Made by a program: the position numbers and the translations under genes
Notes under the pieces: generated by a model
Database searches by the model: none
What the model was told of the DNA's origin: nothing
The model's input: only the letters and a program-made list of their open reading frames with translations
Shown here: piece by piece, positions 8,777-17,700 of the stretch
Layout: each line of letters begins with the position of its first letter
Position numbering within the stretch: position 1 is the first letter of the stretch
Assembly: GCF_000730565.1 (NCBI RefSeq)
Contig: NZ_BBIQ01000017.1
Span: forward strand, 47,514 to 111,513
Direction: 5' to 3'
DNA length: 64,000 nt
From: Pseudomonas fulva NBRC 16637 = DSM 17717
GTDB lineage: Bacteria > Pseudomonadota > Gammaproteobacteria > Pseudomonadales > Pseudomonadaceae

Positions 8777-11695
8777 ATGTCGACGATCAACACCATGAAA
8801 AATGCCAGCCTGCGCATGGATAAACTTGCGCGCAGCTCTCAGCGCCTGAACAAAGCCATCTTGCTGCTCAGCGGGCTCATGCTGCTGTTGTCCAGTACCT
8901 GTTATTGGGCAGTATCGCGCCTTCTGGAATCGGAACAGCAGCGGTTGGAGCTCCATTTTGCCCGGGTGATCGAAATCATCCATGAGCATGAGATCTTCTT
9001 GCGCAATCTCGCCAACAGCATGCCAGCCGGTCGCGCGCTTCCTGCGCCGGTGGAGCAGGGCGTCATGATGCTCGATTCGACCAGCGTCGATGGCAAGACA
9101 CTGGTCAAGGCAAAAGGCTTCGAACTCTCCTTGCCCTTCACCCTGGCCTACACCGGCGACTTTCGGGCTCAGGAGATACGCGGCGCCTTGGGGTTGGGGT
9201 TGCGTATGACCGACTACTACGGGGGGTTCTGGGCCCGCTCGTTCTACGCATCGCCTCAGCTGTTCGTGCTCGAACGGGGAACCGGCGCGAGCATTGCCGT
9301 CCCCGCGGCTGGCGACCAACGTCAGCATCAGCCGCTGTTGCCTCACCATTATGTGACCGTGGTTGATCGCTTGGAGCACTTACTGGCTCAACCCGACCTG
9401 CTACCCGATCAGCATGTCCACTGGGTGCGAGCGCCAGCACGCCTTTACAATGACAACCTGCGCATGGTGGCGCTTCTGAAGTTGGGGGCTGAGCACACCC
9501 TCAAGCCGAGTACGACGGGCGACCGGACAATGGTCTTGGCTGCCGTAATGGATACGGAGCAGATCGACGAATTCGAGCGTGTGCTCAGGTTATCGGTCTA
9601 CAACCAGTTCACCCTGATTTCCCCGGATGGCAAGGTCTTGATGGGAGAGCGCAGCAAGGGTGATCTGGCGCCGCTTGGCCTGAGCTTCAACCGTAGCGGC
9701 TTGCGTTTCAAGATGATGTCGTCGTCGGGAGACGCATGGACTGGGCTTTATGCCATCAGTTACGGGGACTTTCTGCGCTACGCCAAATGGCCGCTGCTTG
9801 GCCTGGCGTTGACAATCATCGCTGCGATCCTGCTAGGGCTCTGGGTCAATCACTGGTACAAGTCGCGCATTGTTCGGCCCGCCCAACGAGCACAAGTCCG
9901 GCTTGCAGAAAGCGAGGCCTTCAGCCGCATCATCCTTCACAACGTGCCGGTCGGGCTGTGCGTCGTGAGGCGACATGATCACAGGGTGTTGTTGGAAAAC
10001 GAATGCGCGGTACAACTGGGCGTTACCGCAGCGGTGCTGCAACTGCTGCGTGATAACCACGGTGACCAGGCGCCGGGCGAACTGTGCCTGCTGGTGGATG
10101 GGCGTTACGTCCAGGTGGTGGCGGTCGCTACCCGTTATGACGGAGAAGACGTGTTTCTATGCGGCTGCAACGACATCACCCGCCACGTTGGCGAGCAATT
10201 GCAGCTCAATCAGGCCCACCAGCGTGCAACGGCTGCCAATGAAGCCAAGACCGTTTTCCTGGCCACCATGAGCCATGAGATAAGAACCCCGCTCTATGGT
10301 GTGCTGGGCAACCTTGAGCTGCTGTCGCTGACCGAACTCAGCGAACGCCAGAGGCATTACCTGCAAATCATCGAAACCTCGTCGACAGTCCTGTTCCAGC
10401 TGATCAGTAATGTTCTGGATGTGACCAAGATCGAGTCTGGGCAGATGGCCTTCGAGCATGCCGCATTCGATCCGCGTCAGCTGGTCGACGATGCGCATGC
10501 CAGTTTCGAGGCCACAGCGCAAAGTAAAGGGCTGCAACTTGAGGCTGAAATCGACGCACAAGTGCCTGCACGGGTGGAAGGAGATGCCGGGCGAATCAGG
10601 CAGATCCTGCACAACTTGCTGGGCAACGCGATCAAGTTCACCCCCTCCGGACGCGTACGTCTGCGCCTGATCGTTCAAGAGCGAAGCGACCAGGATGTGT
10701 TGTTGCAATGGCAAGTGACGGACACCGGAAAAGGTATCCCTGAAAAAGCCCTGGAGCATCTGTTCAAACCGTTCTATCAGGTGTCCGCAGGGCAGGAAGG
10801 TGGGGGTGCAGGGCTCGGGCTTTCCATCTGTTCACGCTTGAGTGAGTCGATGGGCGGTACCATGCGCGTGGTCAGTGAGCCCGGTCTGGGGAGCAGCTTT
10901 TCCCTGTTCATACGCTTGCCCATTGTGGCCTCCTCGCCGGTCTTGGTGCCTGTGCCGAAAGAGGGTTCGCAGGCGCCGTCTGCGCCGTTGAACTTGAGCG
11001 TGTTGGTGGCTGAGGATAACCCAGTCAGCCAGGCGGTCATGCGTGAGCAGCTCGAAGCCATCGGGGCTTACCCAACCGTCGCGGCTGACGGCCACCAGGC
11101 ACTTCAACTTTGGCAATCCAAGCGTTTCGACATGGTCATCACCGACATCAACATGCCCAGGATGAACGGTTACGAGCTGACCCGCGCGCTGCGAGAGGCA
11201 GGTGTCGAAGCGCCCATCATCGGCATCACCGCCAATGCGCTGCGCGAAGAAGGTGAGCGCTGCCTGCAAGCGGGTATGACCGCGTGGATAGTCAAGCCTC
11301 TGAGCCTTGGTACCCTTCGGCAGGTACTGATGAACCACTGCCCTGGAACGATTGACACTCACGTTGCACCCGACCCGGGCAGGGATGATTTTTCAGGCTG
11401 GATTCAACTGTCCCAGCCCATGCGCCAATTGCTTGCCCAGACGTTGGCCAGCGATATCGAGCAGTTGGAGAAGGGGGTGATCGAGCACGATGCGGTTCTG
11501 GTCGAACAACGGTTGCACAGCTTGAGCGGTGCACTGGCCAGCATCAATGCCACGGCGTTGTACGGCGCATGTCAACGGCTGGAAAACATGTTGCAGGAGC
11601 TGCCGCTCGACGCACGCCTGGGCGGGCAAGTCCGTGCTCTGTGCAGGCGGCTTGCCAAGGTCGCGCAGCGCTTGTCAGACGAGATTCCCGGATGA
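8777..11695 (+). CDS. Unorthodox hybrid sensor kinase with HPt domain (RcsC/RocS-like)
   Basis: A 972-residue inner-membrane kinase. TM1 is at about 28-50, a periplasmic domain of roughly 280 residues follows, and TM2 is near 338-358. Then come a PAS-like segment, HisKA with ATMSHEIRTPL (His500), and a HATPase (NLLGNAIKF, DTGKGIP, GAGLGLSIC). The receiver carries Asp790 in ITDINMP, and the C-terminal HPt domain carries His914 in RLHSLSGAL. This is the full His-Asp-His relay; the HPt can pass phosphate to the RcsB-like regulator and possibly serve the HPt-less kinase upstream. The start is uncertain: GTG 8741, GTG 8774, ATG 8777 and ATG 8795 are all in frame and none has a strong ribosome site. 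ATG 8777 is a compromise. Confidence 0.9.
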   Translation: MSTINTMKNASLRMDKLARSSQRLNKAILLLSGLMLLLSSTCYWAVSRLLESEQQRLELHFARVIEIIHEHEIFLRNLANSMPAGRALPAPVEQGVMMLDSTSVDGKTLVKAKGFELSLPFTLAYTGDFRAQEIRGALGLGLRMTDYYGGFWARSFYASPQLFVLERGTGASIAVPAAGDQRQHQPLLPHHYVTVVDRLEHLLAQPDLLPDQHVHWVRAPARLYNDNLRMVALLKLGAEHTLKPSTTGDRTMVLAAVMDTEQIDEFERVLRLSVYNQFTLISPDGKVLMGERSKGDLAPLGLSFNRSGLRFKMMSSSGDAWTGLYAISYGDFLRYAKWPLLGLALTIIAAILLGLWVNHWYKSRIVRPAQRAQVRLAESEAFSRIILHNVPVGLCVVRRHDHRVLLENECAVQLGVTAAVLQLLRDNHGDQAPGELCLLVDGRYVQVVAVATRYDGEDVFLCGCNDITRHVGEQLQLNQAHQRATAANEAKTVFLATMSHEIRTPLYGVLGNLELLSLTELSERQRHYLQIIETSSTVLFQLISNVLDVTKIESGQMAFEHAAFDPRQLVDDAHASFEATAQSKGLQLEAEIDAQVPARVEGDAGRIRQILHNLLGNAIKFTPSGRVRLRLIVQERSDQDVLLQWQVTDTGKGIPEKALEHLFKPFYQVSAGQEGGGAGLGLSICSRLSESMGGTMRVVSEPGLGSSFSLFIRLPIVASSPVLVPVPKEGSQAPSAPLNLSVLVAEDNPVSQAVMREQLEAIGAYPTVAADGHQALQLWQSKRFDMVITDINMPRMNGYELTRALREAGVEAPIIGITANALREEGERCLQAGMTAWIVKPLSLGTLRQVLMNHCPGTIDTHVAPDPGRDDFSGWIQLSQPMRQLLAQTLASDIEQLEKGVIEHDAVLVEQRLHSLSGALASINATALYGACQRLENMLQELPLDARLGGQVRALCRRLAKVAQRLSDEIPG

Positions 11696-11723
11696 GCCTT
11701 GTCCCCTAATGGAGTAATTCTGC

Positions 11724-12371
11724 ATGCCTCATCACAAGGTTGTCATCGCTGACGATCATCCCATCGTCCTGCTGGGGGTGCGTGAAGTCGTTCAACGCAT
11801 CGGGCGCTATAAAGTCGTCGGTCAAGCCACCAACTCATCGGAATTGATCGATCAACTGCGCCTGCACAACCCCCGCACCCTGATCACCGACTTCAATATG
11901 CCGGGGGATTGTACCTACGGAGATGGCTTCAAGCTCATCGAGTACATTCTGCGTCACTTCCCGGACACCCAGGTCCTCATTCTGACCATGATTTCCAATG
12001 GGTTGATTCTTTCCCGGCTTCAGGAACTGGGTGTGGCAGGGGTCATTCAAAAAAACCACCTGCATGATGAAATCGAAAAAGCGCTGAGTGCCATCCGCAA
12101 GCGGCGTCGGTACCGAAGCCCGTTGCCGCCACCTACATCCGTGGTACGCGAAGCAGTGAAGGTCGAGGCCCGCTTCAATCAGCTGTCCCCCAGGGAGCTC
12201 GAAGTCGTCCGGCTCTTTGTCACTGGCATGACCGTAGGTGATATCGCGCGGCAACTGTCGCGCAGCAACAAGACAGTCAGCGCCCAGAAGGTGTCGGCGA
12301 TGCGCAAGCTCAACGTCGACAGTGACCAGGACTTGCTGACTTACTGTATCGAATCCAGGCAGTTTCAGTAA
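11724..12371 (+). CDS. NarL/RcsB-type response regulator (RcsB/RocA-like)
   Basis: A 215-residue DNA-binding regulator. The receiver has ADDHP acidic residues and phospho-acceptor Asp56 in ITDFNMP. The C-terminal LuxR-type helix-turn-helix starts at LSPRELEVVRLF and includes TVGDIARQLSRSNKTVSAQK. A GGAG ribosome site lies 9 bases before the ATG, and the gene follows the HPt-bearing kinase by 28 bases. In the PA14 cupD locus the equivalent regulator activates the fimbrial operon and the phosphodiesterase gene; the same is inferred here. It is the last gene of the plus-strand locus, with no clear terminator directly after it. Confidence 0.92.
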   Translation: MPHHKVVIADDHPIVLLGVREVVQRIGRYKVVGQATNSSELIDQLRLHNPRTLITDFNMPGDCTYGDGFKLIEYILRHFPDTQVLILTMISNGLILSRLQELGVAGVIQKNHLHDEIEKALSAIRKRRRYRSPLPPPTSVVREAVKVEARFNQLSPRELEVVRLFVTGMTVGDIARQLSRSNKTVSAQKVSAMRKLNVDSDQDLLTYCIESRQFQ

Positions 12372-12453
12372 CGAGGTTCTGTGCTTGGCGAGGCGTTGCC
12401 CAGCCGGTGCGTGGCCCTGATGACACGCGTACAGACGATTGGACCCGCAGCGC

Positions 12454-12477
12454 AAAAAGCCCAGCTACTCGCTGGGC
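12454..12477 (-). terminator. Rho-independent terminator downstream of the 195-residue gene
   Basis: Read on the minus strand, a 7-bp stem GCCCAGC/GCTGGGC with a 5-base loop is followed by five T. It lies 40 bases past the stop of the minus-strand gene ending at 12517, and is convergent with the signalling locus. Confidence 0.8.
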
Positions 12478-12516
12478 AATCTATCGGTCTTCAGCCGACG
12501 ATCATCATTCAAAGCG

Positions 12517-13104
12517 CTACGCTGGCTTGAGCCAATCTACATTCCGCTCCTGAATGACCAATTTGAGCGAGCGGCCAACTGCATTGGCGTGACATACCGA
12601 ATAGTCGCCAACAGGGTAGAGCGCATGACGTCCCCACGGCCCTGCCTTGCTTTCCAGTTTGATATCGACCTGGTCACCTTCGCTGGTTGTCAGATCAAAC
12701 GCGTTACCGCTCGACGCCTCGGTGATTTTCCAAGCGGTAGGGTCTTGCTGCTCGATGCGCTTCACTTCCACCAGACCATGCGTTGTCGCGAAAATCCCCT
12801 TACGAAGATGTGCTCCGCTGCGAACGTAGAGGCGGTAGCCGTCCTCACTGTGCCGGAAATACAGCAACAGGGGTAGGACAGCAGAGGATTTCTCGAAATT
12901 GACCAGCCCCAGTTCTTGACCGTGGTGCCAATCGTCTTCGGAACAATTCAGTGCACCCAGCGTAGCGGCGCCGTCCACGGCATATCCGGGCGTGGTCAGG
13001 GGGCTTGCCAGTACCACATTGTCGTTCGTCATGCTGTCGAAGGTGTTCAACGGGCAATCAGCTGCATGCAGTGTCGCGAGAAAAGAGTGCGCTTTGTGAT
13101 TCAT
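12517..13104 (-). CDS. Unrecognised 195-residue protein
   Basis: I do not recognise this protein. It starts MNHKAHSFLATLH with a strong GGAGG ribosome site 7-8 bases upstream, has its own downstream terminator, and shows G+C-biased third positions, so it is very likely a real gene. There is no signal peptide, lipobox or membrane segment. The composition alternates hydrophobic and polar residues (LVNFEKSSAVLPLLLYF, GYRLYVRSG, DYSVCHAN), which suggests a beta-rich soluble fold. Three Cys are present (near residues 17, 54 and 170). It lies between the fimbrial/signalling locus and glyA, transcribed towards the former. Functional links to either side are not shown. Confidence 0.7.
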   Translation of the reverse strand: MNHKAHSFLATLHAADCPLNTFDSMTNDNVVLASPLTTPGYAVDGAATLGALNCSEDDWHHGQELGLVNFEKSSAVLPLLLYFRHSEDGYRLYVRSGAHLRKGIFATTHGLVEVKRIEQQDPTAWKITEASSGNAFDLTTSEGDQVDIKLESKAGPWGRHALYPVGDYSVCHANAVGRSLKLVIQERNVDWLKPA

Positions 13105-13194
13105 CGTATACCTCCAGTGTTCATGAATACACTCAGGAGGCTATGCCGACACGCGCGAGGGGACTAACCGGAACGGGTTCCAGACGCAGGATGC

Positions 13195-13221
13195 AAAAAG
13201 CCCGGCACTTGGCCGGGCTTT
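13195..13221 (-). terminator. Terminator of glyA
   Basis: A GC-rich stem GCCCGGC/GCCGGGC with an ACTTG-type loop is followed on the minus strand by five T. It begins about 20 bases after the glyA stop. Confidence 0.88.
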
Positions 13222-13239
13222 CCAGTGGGCGATCAGCGA

Positions 13240-14493
13240 TCAGTTGCCGTAGACCGGCAGCTTCTTGCAGATGGCTTTGACCTTCTCGCGCACGGCGTCG
13301 ATCACCGCTTCGTTGTTCAGGTCGGCAAGGATGTCGCAGATCCAGCCAGCCAGCTCACGGCACTCGGCTTCCTTGAAACCGCGGGTGGTCACGGCCGGGG
13401 TGCCGAAACGCAGGCCCGAGGTGACGAACGGAGAGCGCGGGTCGTTAGGAACCGAGTTCTTGTTGACGGTGATGAACGCCTTGCCCAGCGCCGCGTCAGC
13501 GTCTTTGCCCGAGATGTCCTGCTTGATCAGCGACAGCAGGAACAGGTGGTTTTCGGTGCCACCGGAAACCACGTCGAAACCGCGCTCGATGAAGACGCTG
13601 GCCATGGCCTGGGCGTTTTTCACCACTTGCTGCTGGTAAGCCTTGAACTCCGGCTGCAGGGCTTCCTTGAAGCAGATGGCCTTGGCCGCGATCACGTGCT
13701 CCAGTGGGCCGCCCTGGGCGCCTGGGAAGACAGCGGAATTGAGCTTCTTCTCGATCTCTTCGTTCTTGCGAGCCAGGATCAGGCCGCCGCGCGGACCGCG
13801 CAGGGTCTTGTGCGTGGTGGTGGTGACGACGTCGGCGAAAGGAACCGGGTTAGGGTAGACACCGGCGGCGACCAGGCCAGCCACGTGCGCCATGTCGACG
13901 AACAGGTAGGCACCCACCTTGTCGGCGATGGCGCGGAAGCGGGCGAAGTCCAGCACCTGCGAGTAGGCCGAGAAACCGGCGACGATCATTTTCGGCTTGT
14001 GCTCGACCGCCAGGCGCTCGACTTCGTCGTAATCGATCAGGCCGTTGCCATCGATGCCGTACTGCACGGCGTTGTACAGCTTGCCCGACGAGCTAACGGA
14101 GGCACCGTGGGTCAGGTGACCACCATGGGCCAGGCTCATGCCCAGGATGGTGTCACCGGCCGACAGCAGGGCCAGGTAGACAGCGGCGTTGGCCTGGGAG
14201 CCGGCGTGCGGCTGGACGTTGGCGTAGTCGGCACCGAACAGTTGCTTGGCGCGGTCGATGGCCAGCTGCTCGACGACGTCGACGTATTCGCAGCCACCGT
14301 AGTAGCGCTTGCCTGGATAGCCTTCGGCGTACTTGTTGGTCAGTACCGAACCCTGGGCTTCCATGACGGCCGGGCTGGTGTAGTTTTCCGAGGCGATCAG
14401 CTCGATATGCTCTTCCTGGCGCAGAGCTTCTTGCTGCATGGCTTCGAAGAGCTCGGCGTCGTACTTGGCAATGGTCAAATCACGGCTGAACAT
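13240..14493 (-). CDS. glyA: Serine hydroxymethyltransferase
   Basis: A 417-residue PLP enzyme that interconverts serine and glycine while loading tetrahydrofolate with a one-carbon unit, in the cytosol. The start MFSRDLTIAKYD at 14493 has an AGGA site 6 bases upstream; an in-frame TTG four codons earlier is disregarded. Diagnostic segments are IELIASENYTSPAVMEAQGS, YPGKRYYGGCEYVD and the PLP-lysine motif VTTTTHKTLRGPRGG. Length and sequence are those of the standard enzyme. Pseudomonads usually carry two glyA paralogues; which one this is cannot be decided here. It is downstream of the GGDEF-EAL gene on the same strand but separated by 251 bases, with its own terminator. Confidence 0.97.
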   Translation of the reverse strand: MFSRDLTIAKYDAELFEAMQQEALRQEEHIELIASENYTSPAVMEAQGSVLTNKYAEGYPGKRYYGGCEYVDVVEQLAIDRAKQLFGADYANVQPHAGSQANAAVYLALLSAGDTILGMSLAHGGHLTHGASVSSSGKLYNAVQYGIDGNGLIDYDEVERLAVEHKPKMIVAGFSAYSQVLDFARFRAIADKVGAYLFVDMAHVAGLVAAGVYPNPVPFADVVTTTTHKTLRGPRGGLILARKNEEIEKKLNSAVFPGAQGGPLEHVIAAKAICFKEALQPEFKAYQQQVVKNAQAMASVFIERGFDVVSGGTENHLFLLSLIKQDISGKDADAALGKAFITVNKNSVPNDPRSPFVTSGLRFGTPAVTTRGFKEAECRELAGWICDILADLNNEAVIDAVREKVKAICKKLPVYGN

Positions 14494-14744
14494 GGCGGTC
14501 CTCAAGGATCGGGGGTGAAGTGGGTGGGCATTCTACCCCATTGATCCGCCGCTGGCATATGAAGTGGCATCAAGTCGCGGACCAGTGGGGTTCATGTTGC
14601 ATCCCGCGCCGTTGCTGGGCTGGGCGGGCATCCGAGTTGACTTTCAGGTCCGGTTTCTGGCGTTGCCTGCGCGTGGTGGCGGGCCGGGCGTGACGGGCCC
14701 CGCTGGCGTTTCGGCAGCAGCATGAGGGCAGGGCCAGGGGCGAC

Positions 14745-17700
14745 TCAATTGAACATGAACAACGTCTCATTGGCGAATTGCGCCTCGAACTGATGCGCCG
14801 GCATCGGTCGCCCGAACAGGTAGCCCTGTACTTCGTCGCACCCGTGTTCACGCAGAAACTCAAGTTGTTCATGGGTCTCGACGCCTTCGGCGATGACCGC
14901 CAGGTTCAGGCTGTGGGCCATGGCGATGATCGCCCTGGCGATCTGCGCATCCTGCTCACCTTCGGGCAGGCCGTCGACGAAGGTGCGGTCGATCTTCAAC
15001 ACATCGATCGGGAACTGCTTGAGGTAGTTGAGCGAGGAATAGCCGGTCCCGAAATCGTCCACCGCGATGCTCAGGCCCAGGTTCTTGAGGCTGGCCAGAA
15101 TCTGCAGCGCTTCGTTTACTTCGCGCATCAGGATGCTTTCGGTCAGCTCAAGCTCAAGACACGCCGGTGGCAGGCCGCTTTCTTCCAGGATGTTGGCGAT
15201 CCGCGTGCCCAGTTGACCATCGGAGAACTGGCGCGCGGAAATGTTGACCGACACTTTCGGCACACGCACCTTGGCCTTGTGCCAGGCCTTCAATTGTCGG
15301 CTGGCTTCGCGCAGTACCCAGTCACCCACGTCCACCACCAGGCCCAGCTCTTCGATGACGGGAATGAAGTCCCCCGGTGGCACCAGGCCGCGGGTAGGAT
15401 GCCGCCAGCGTAGCAGTGCCTCGGCGCCGGTCAGGCGCTTGCCGTCGCCGCTGAATTGCGGCTGGTAATACAGAATGAATTCGTTCTGCTCCATGGCATG
15501 GCGCAGATCGCTTTCCAGTTCCAGGCGCTCCAGGGCACTGGCGTTCATTTCAGCCTGGTAGAACTGGAAGTTGTTCTTGCCGCGCTCTTTGGCGTGGTAC
15601 ATGGCGGTGTCGGCGTTCTTCATCAATTGGCTCAACTCGCCGCCATCCTGCGGGCTGAGTGCGATGCCGATGCTGGCCGTGACGAAGAACTCGCGGTTCT
15701 CCAGCACGAACGGCTTGACCAAGCTGCCCAGGATGTTTTCGGCCACGTGAATGGCGCGGTTCAATGCCAGCTCGCGAGTAGGCCGAGGCTGGAGCAGCAG
15801 CGTGAATTCATCGCCGCCCATGCGCGCGACCGTATCGTCCTCGTCCACGCAGGCCAGCAAGCGCAGGGCCATGTCCTTGAGCATGCGATCGCCCGCGGCA
15901 TGGCCCAGGGAGTCGTTGATGGGCTTGAAACGGTCCAGGTCCAGGAACATCAACACCACCCAGGCCTTCTGCCGCTCGGCCTGCTGCAAGGCGTTGTACA
16001 GCCGGTCCTGGAACAACGTACGGTTGGGCAAGTGGGTCAGGGCGTCGTAGTAGGCCAGGCGGTGAATGCGCTGTTCGCTGGCCTTGCGTTCGCTGATGTC
16101 GGTAAAGAAGCACACGTAGCTGGCCAGGTCGCCTTCATCGTCCAGCACGGCAGTGATGCCTACCCAGGCCGGGTAGTGATCGCCATCACGGCGCTTGAGC
16201 CACACCTCGCCCTCCCAGCTGCCACGCTGGTTGAGCTGCTTGAGAATATAGCGCAGGTGCGCCTGCTGCTGGTCGTTCATCACCAGCATGCTCGGCAGTT
16301 GGTCCAGCACCTCGCTGACTGCGTAGCCGCTGACCCGGCTGAAGGCCTCGTTGGCCTGCACGATGTAGCCGGCAGGGTCGGTGATCAGAATGGCCGAAGT
16401 CGAGTGCTCGAAAACCGTCGCGGCCATGCGCAGGTCTTTCTCCGCCCGGCGCTGCTGGCTGATGTCGCGACCTACCCCCAGTACGCCCTCGAAACGCTGA
16501 TCGTCATCCCAGACCAGTACCAGGCGCAACTCGATGGGGATCTTGCGGCCGTCGGCGCGCAGGCAGTCGAACAGGAACAGCTGGGTCGGCAACTGGCCAC
16601 GCAGTTCGGCCAGTTGAGCCGGATCGTCCATCGCCTTGCTTACCCGCTCCATCAACCCGTAGATGCCAGTGAGCTGGGCGGGGTTGGCGATGATCGAATG
16701 CCACCCGTTGGCGAAGATCCAGTCGGCGTGATAGCCCAGCACGCTTTGCACCGAGGGGCTTACGTAGTCGAGCTTGAGCTGGCTGTCGGTGGAGAAGATC
16801 ACGTCACTGATGCTTTCGGCCAGCATCCGGTAGCGCTGTTCGCTGTCGCGCAGCGACTGGCTCGCCTCGATCTGCACGGTCACGTCCTTGCCCACGCCGA
16901 TGATGCGCGTCACCCGGCCGTCGGCGTCACGCGCCAGCACCTGCTCGCGTATGTCGTAGCAGCGCCAGTTGCCATCGCGGTGCCGGAAACGCAGCTGGCA
17001 ATGCAGCGGCAAGTCATGGCCGTTGTCGAGCTGCTGTTGGCGCAGGTCCTGGTAATGCGCAGCGTCTTCGGGGTGCAGCAGCAGCTCCCAGAAGCGGTCG
17101 CCCATGCGGGCCAGTTCCGTGCGGTCATACCCCAGCGTCTGGCCCAGGTGACGGTTGCTGAAGATCATCCGCTGGCTGTGGATATCCTGGACGTAGAGCT
17201 GATCCGGCACGGTACGCACCACGTCCGACCAGAACCGCTCGCGTTCGAGCAGCGAGAGCTCCACTTTCTTGCGGCTGGTGATGTCGCTGATGCTGAGGAT
17301 CACGGCCTGGTAATTGCGGCGCAATTGCGGCAGGCGCGCTGTCAGCCACAGGTGCAGCTCGCCGCCATGCGCAGCAGGCAGGCGCACCTCGAGCTCCAGG
17401 GACGGGCGTTGGTCGATCAAGGCGTCGAGCAACTGCATACCGACACTGTCCTGGCCGTCGCCGCTGTCGTCGATCAGGCGCTGCCAGGCTTGCTGGTGAT
17501 CTTCGATATGAAGCAGCTGGCGCGCCACCTGGTTGATTTCGGTGATCTTCAGTTGCGCCAGGAGCGAGCGGCGCAGTTGAGGGTCCAGCATCAGGCTGTG
17601 CTTGAGTGCGGCGCGGTTGCGCAGGTGATAGCGGTCCAGTTGGCCGGGCAAGCTGGACAGGTCGAGCACGCACAGGGCCACACCTGTGCCTTCGAAGATC

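Noticed and set aside
13225..14544. A long plus-strand frame across glyA
   Set aside because: Shadow of glyA; the product is compositionally biased and the minus strand has the full enzyme.
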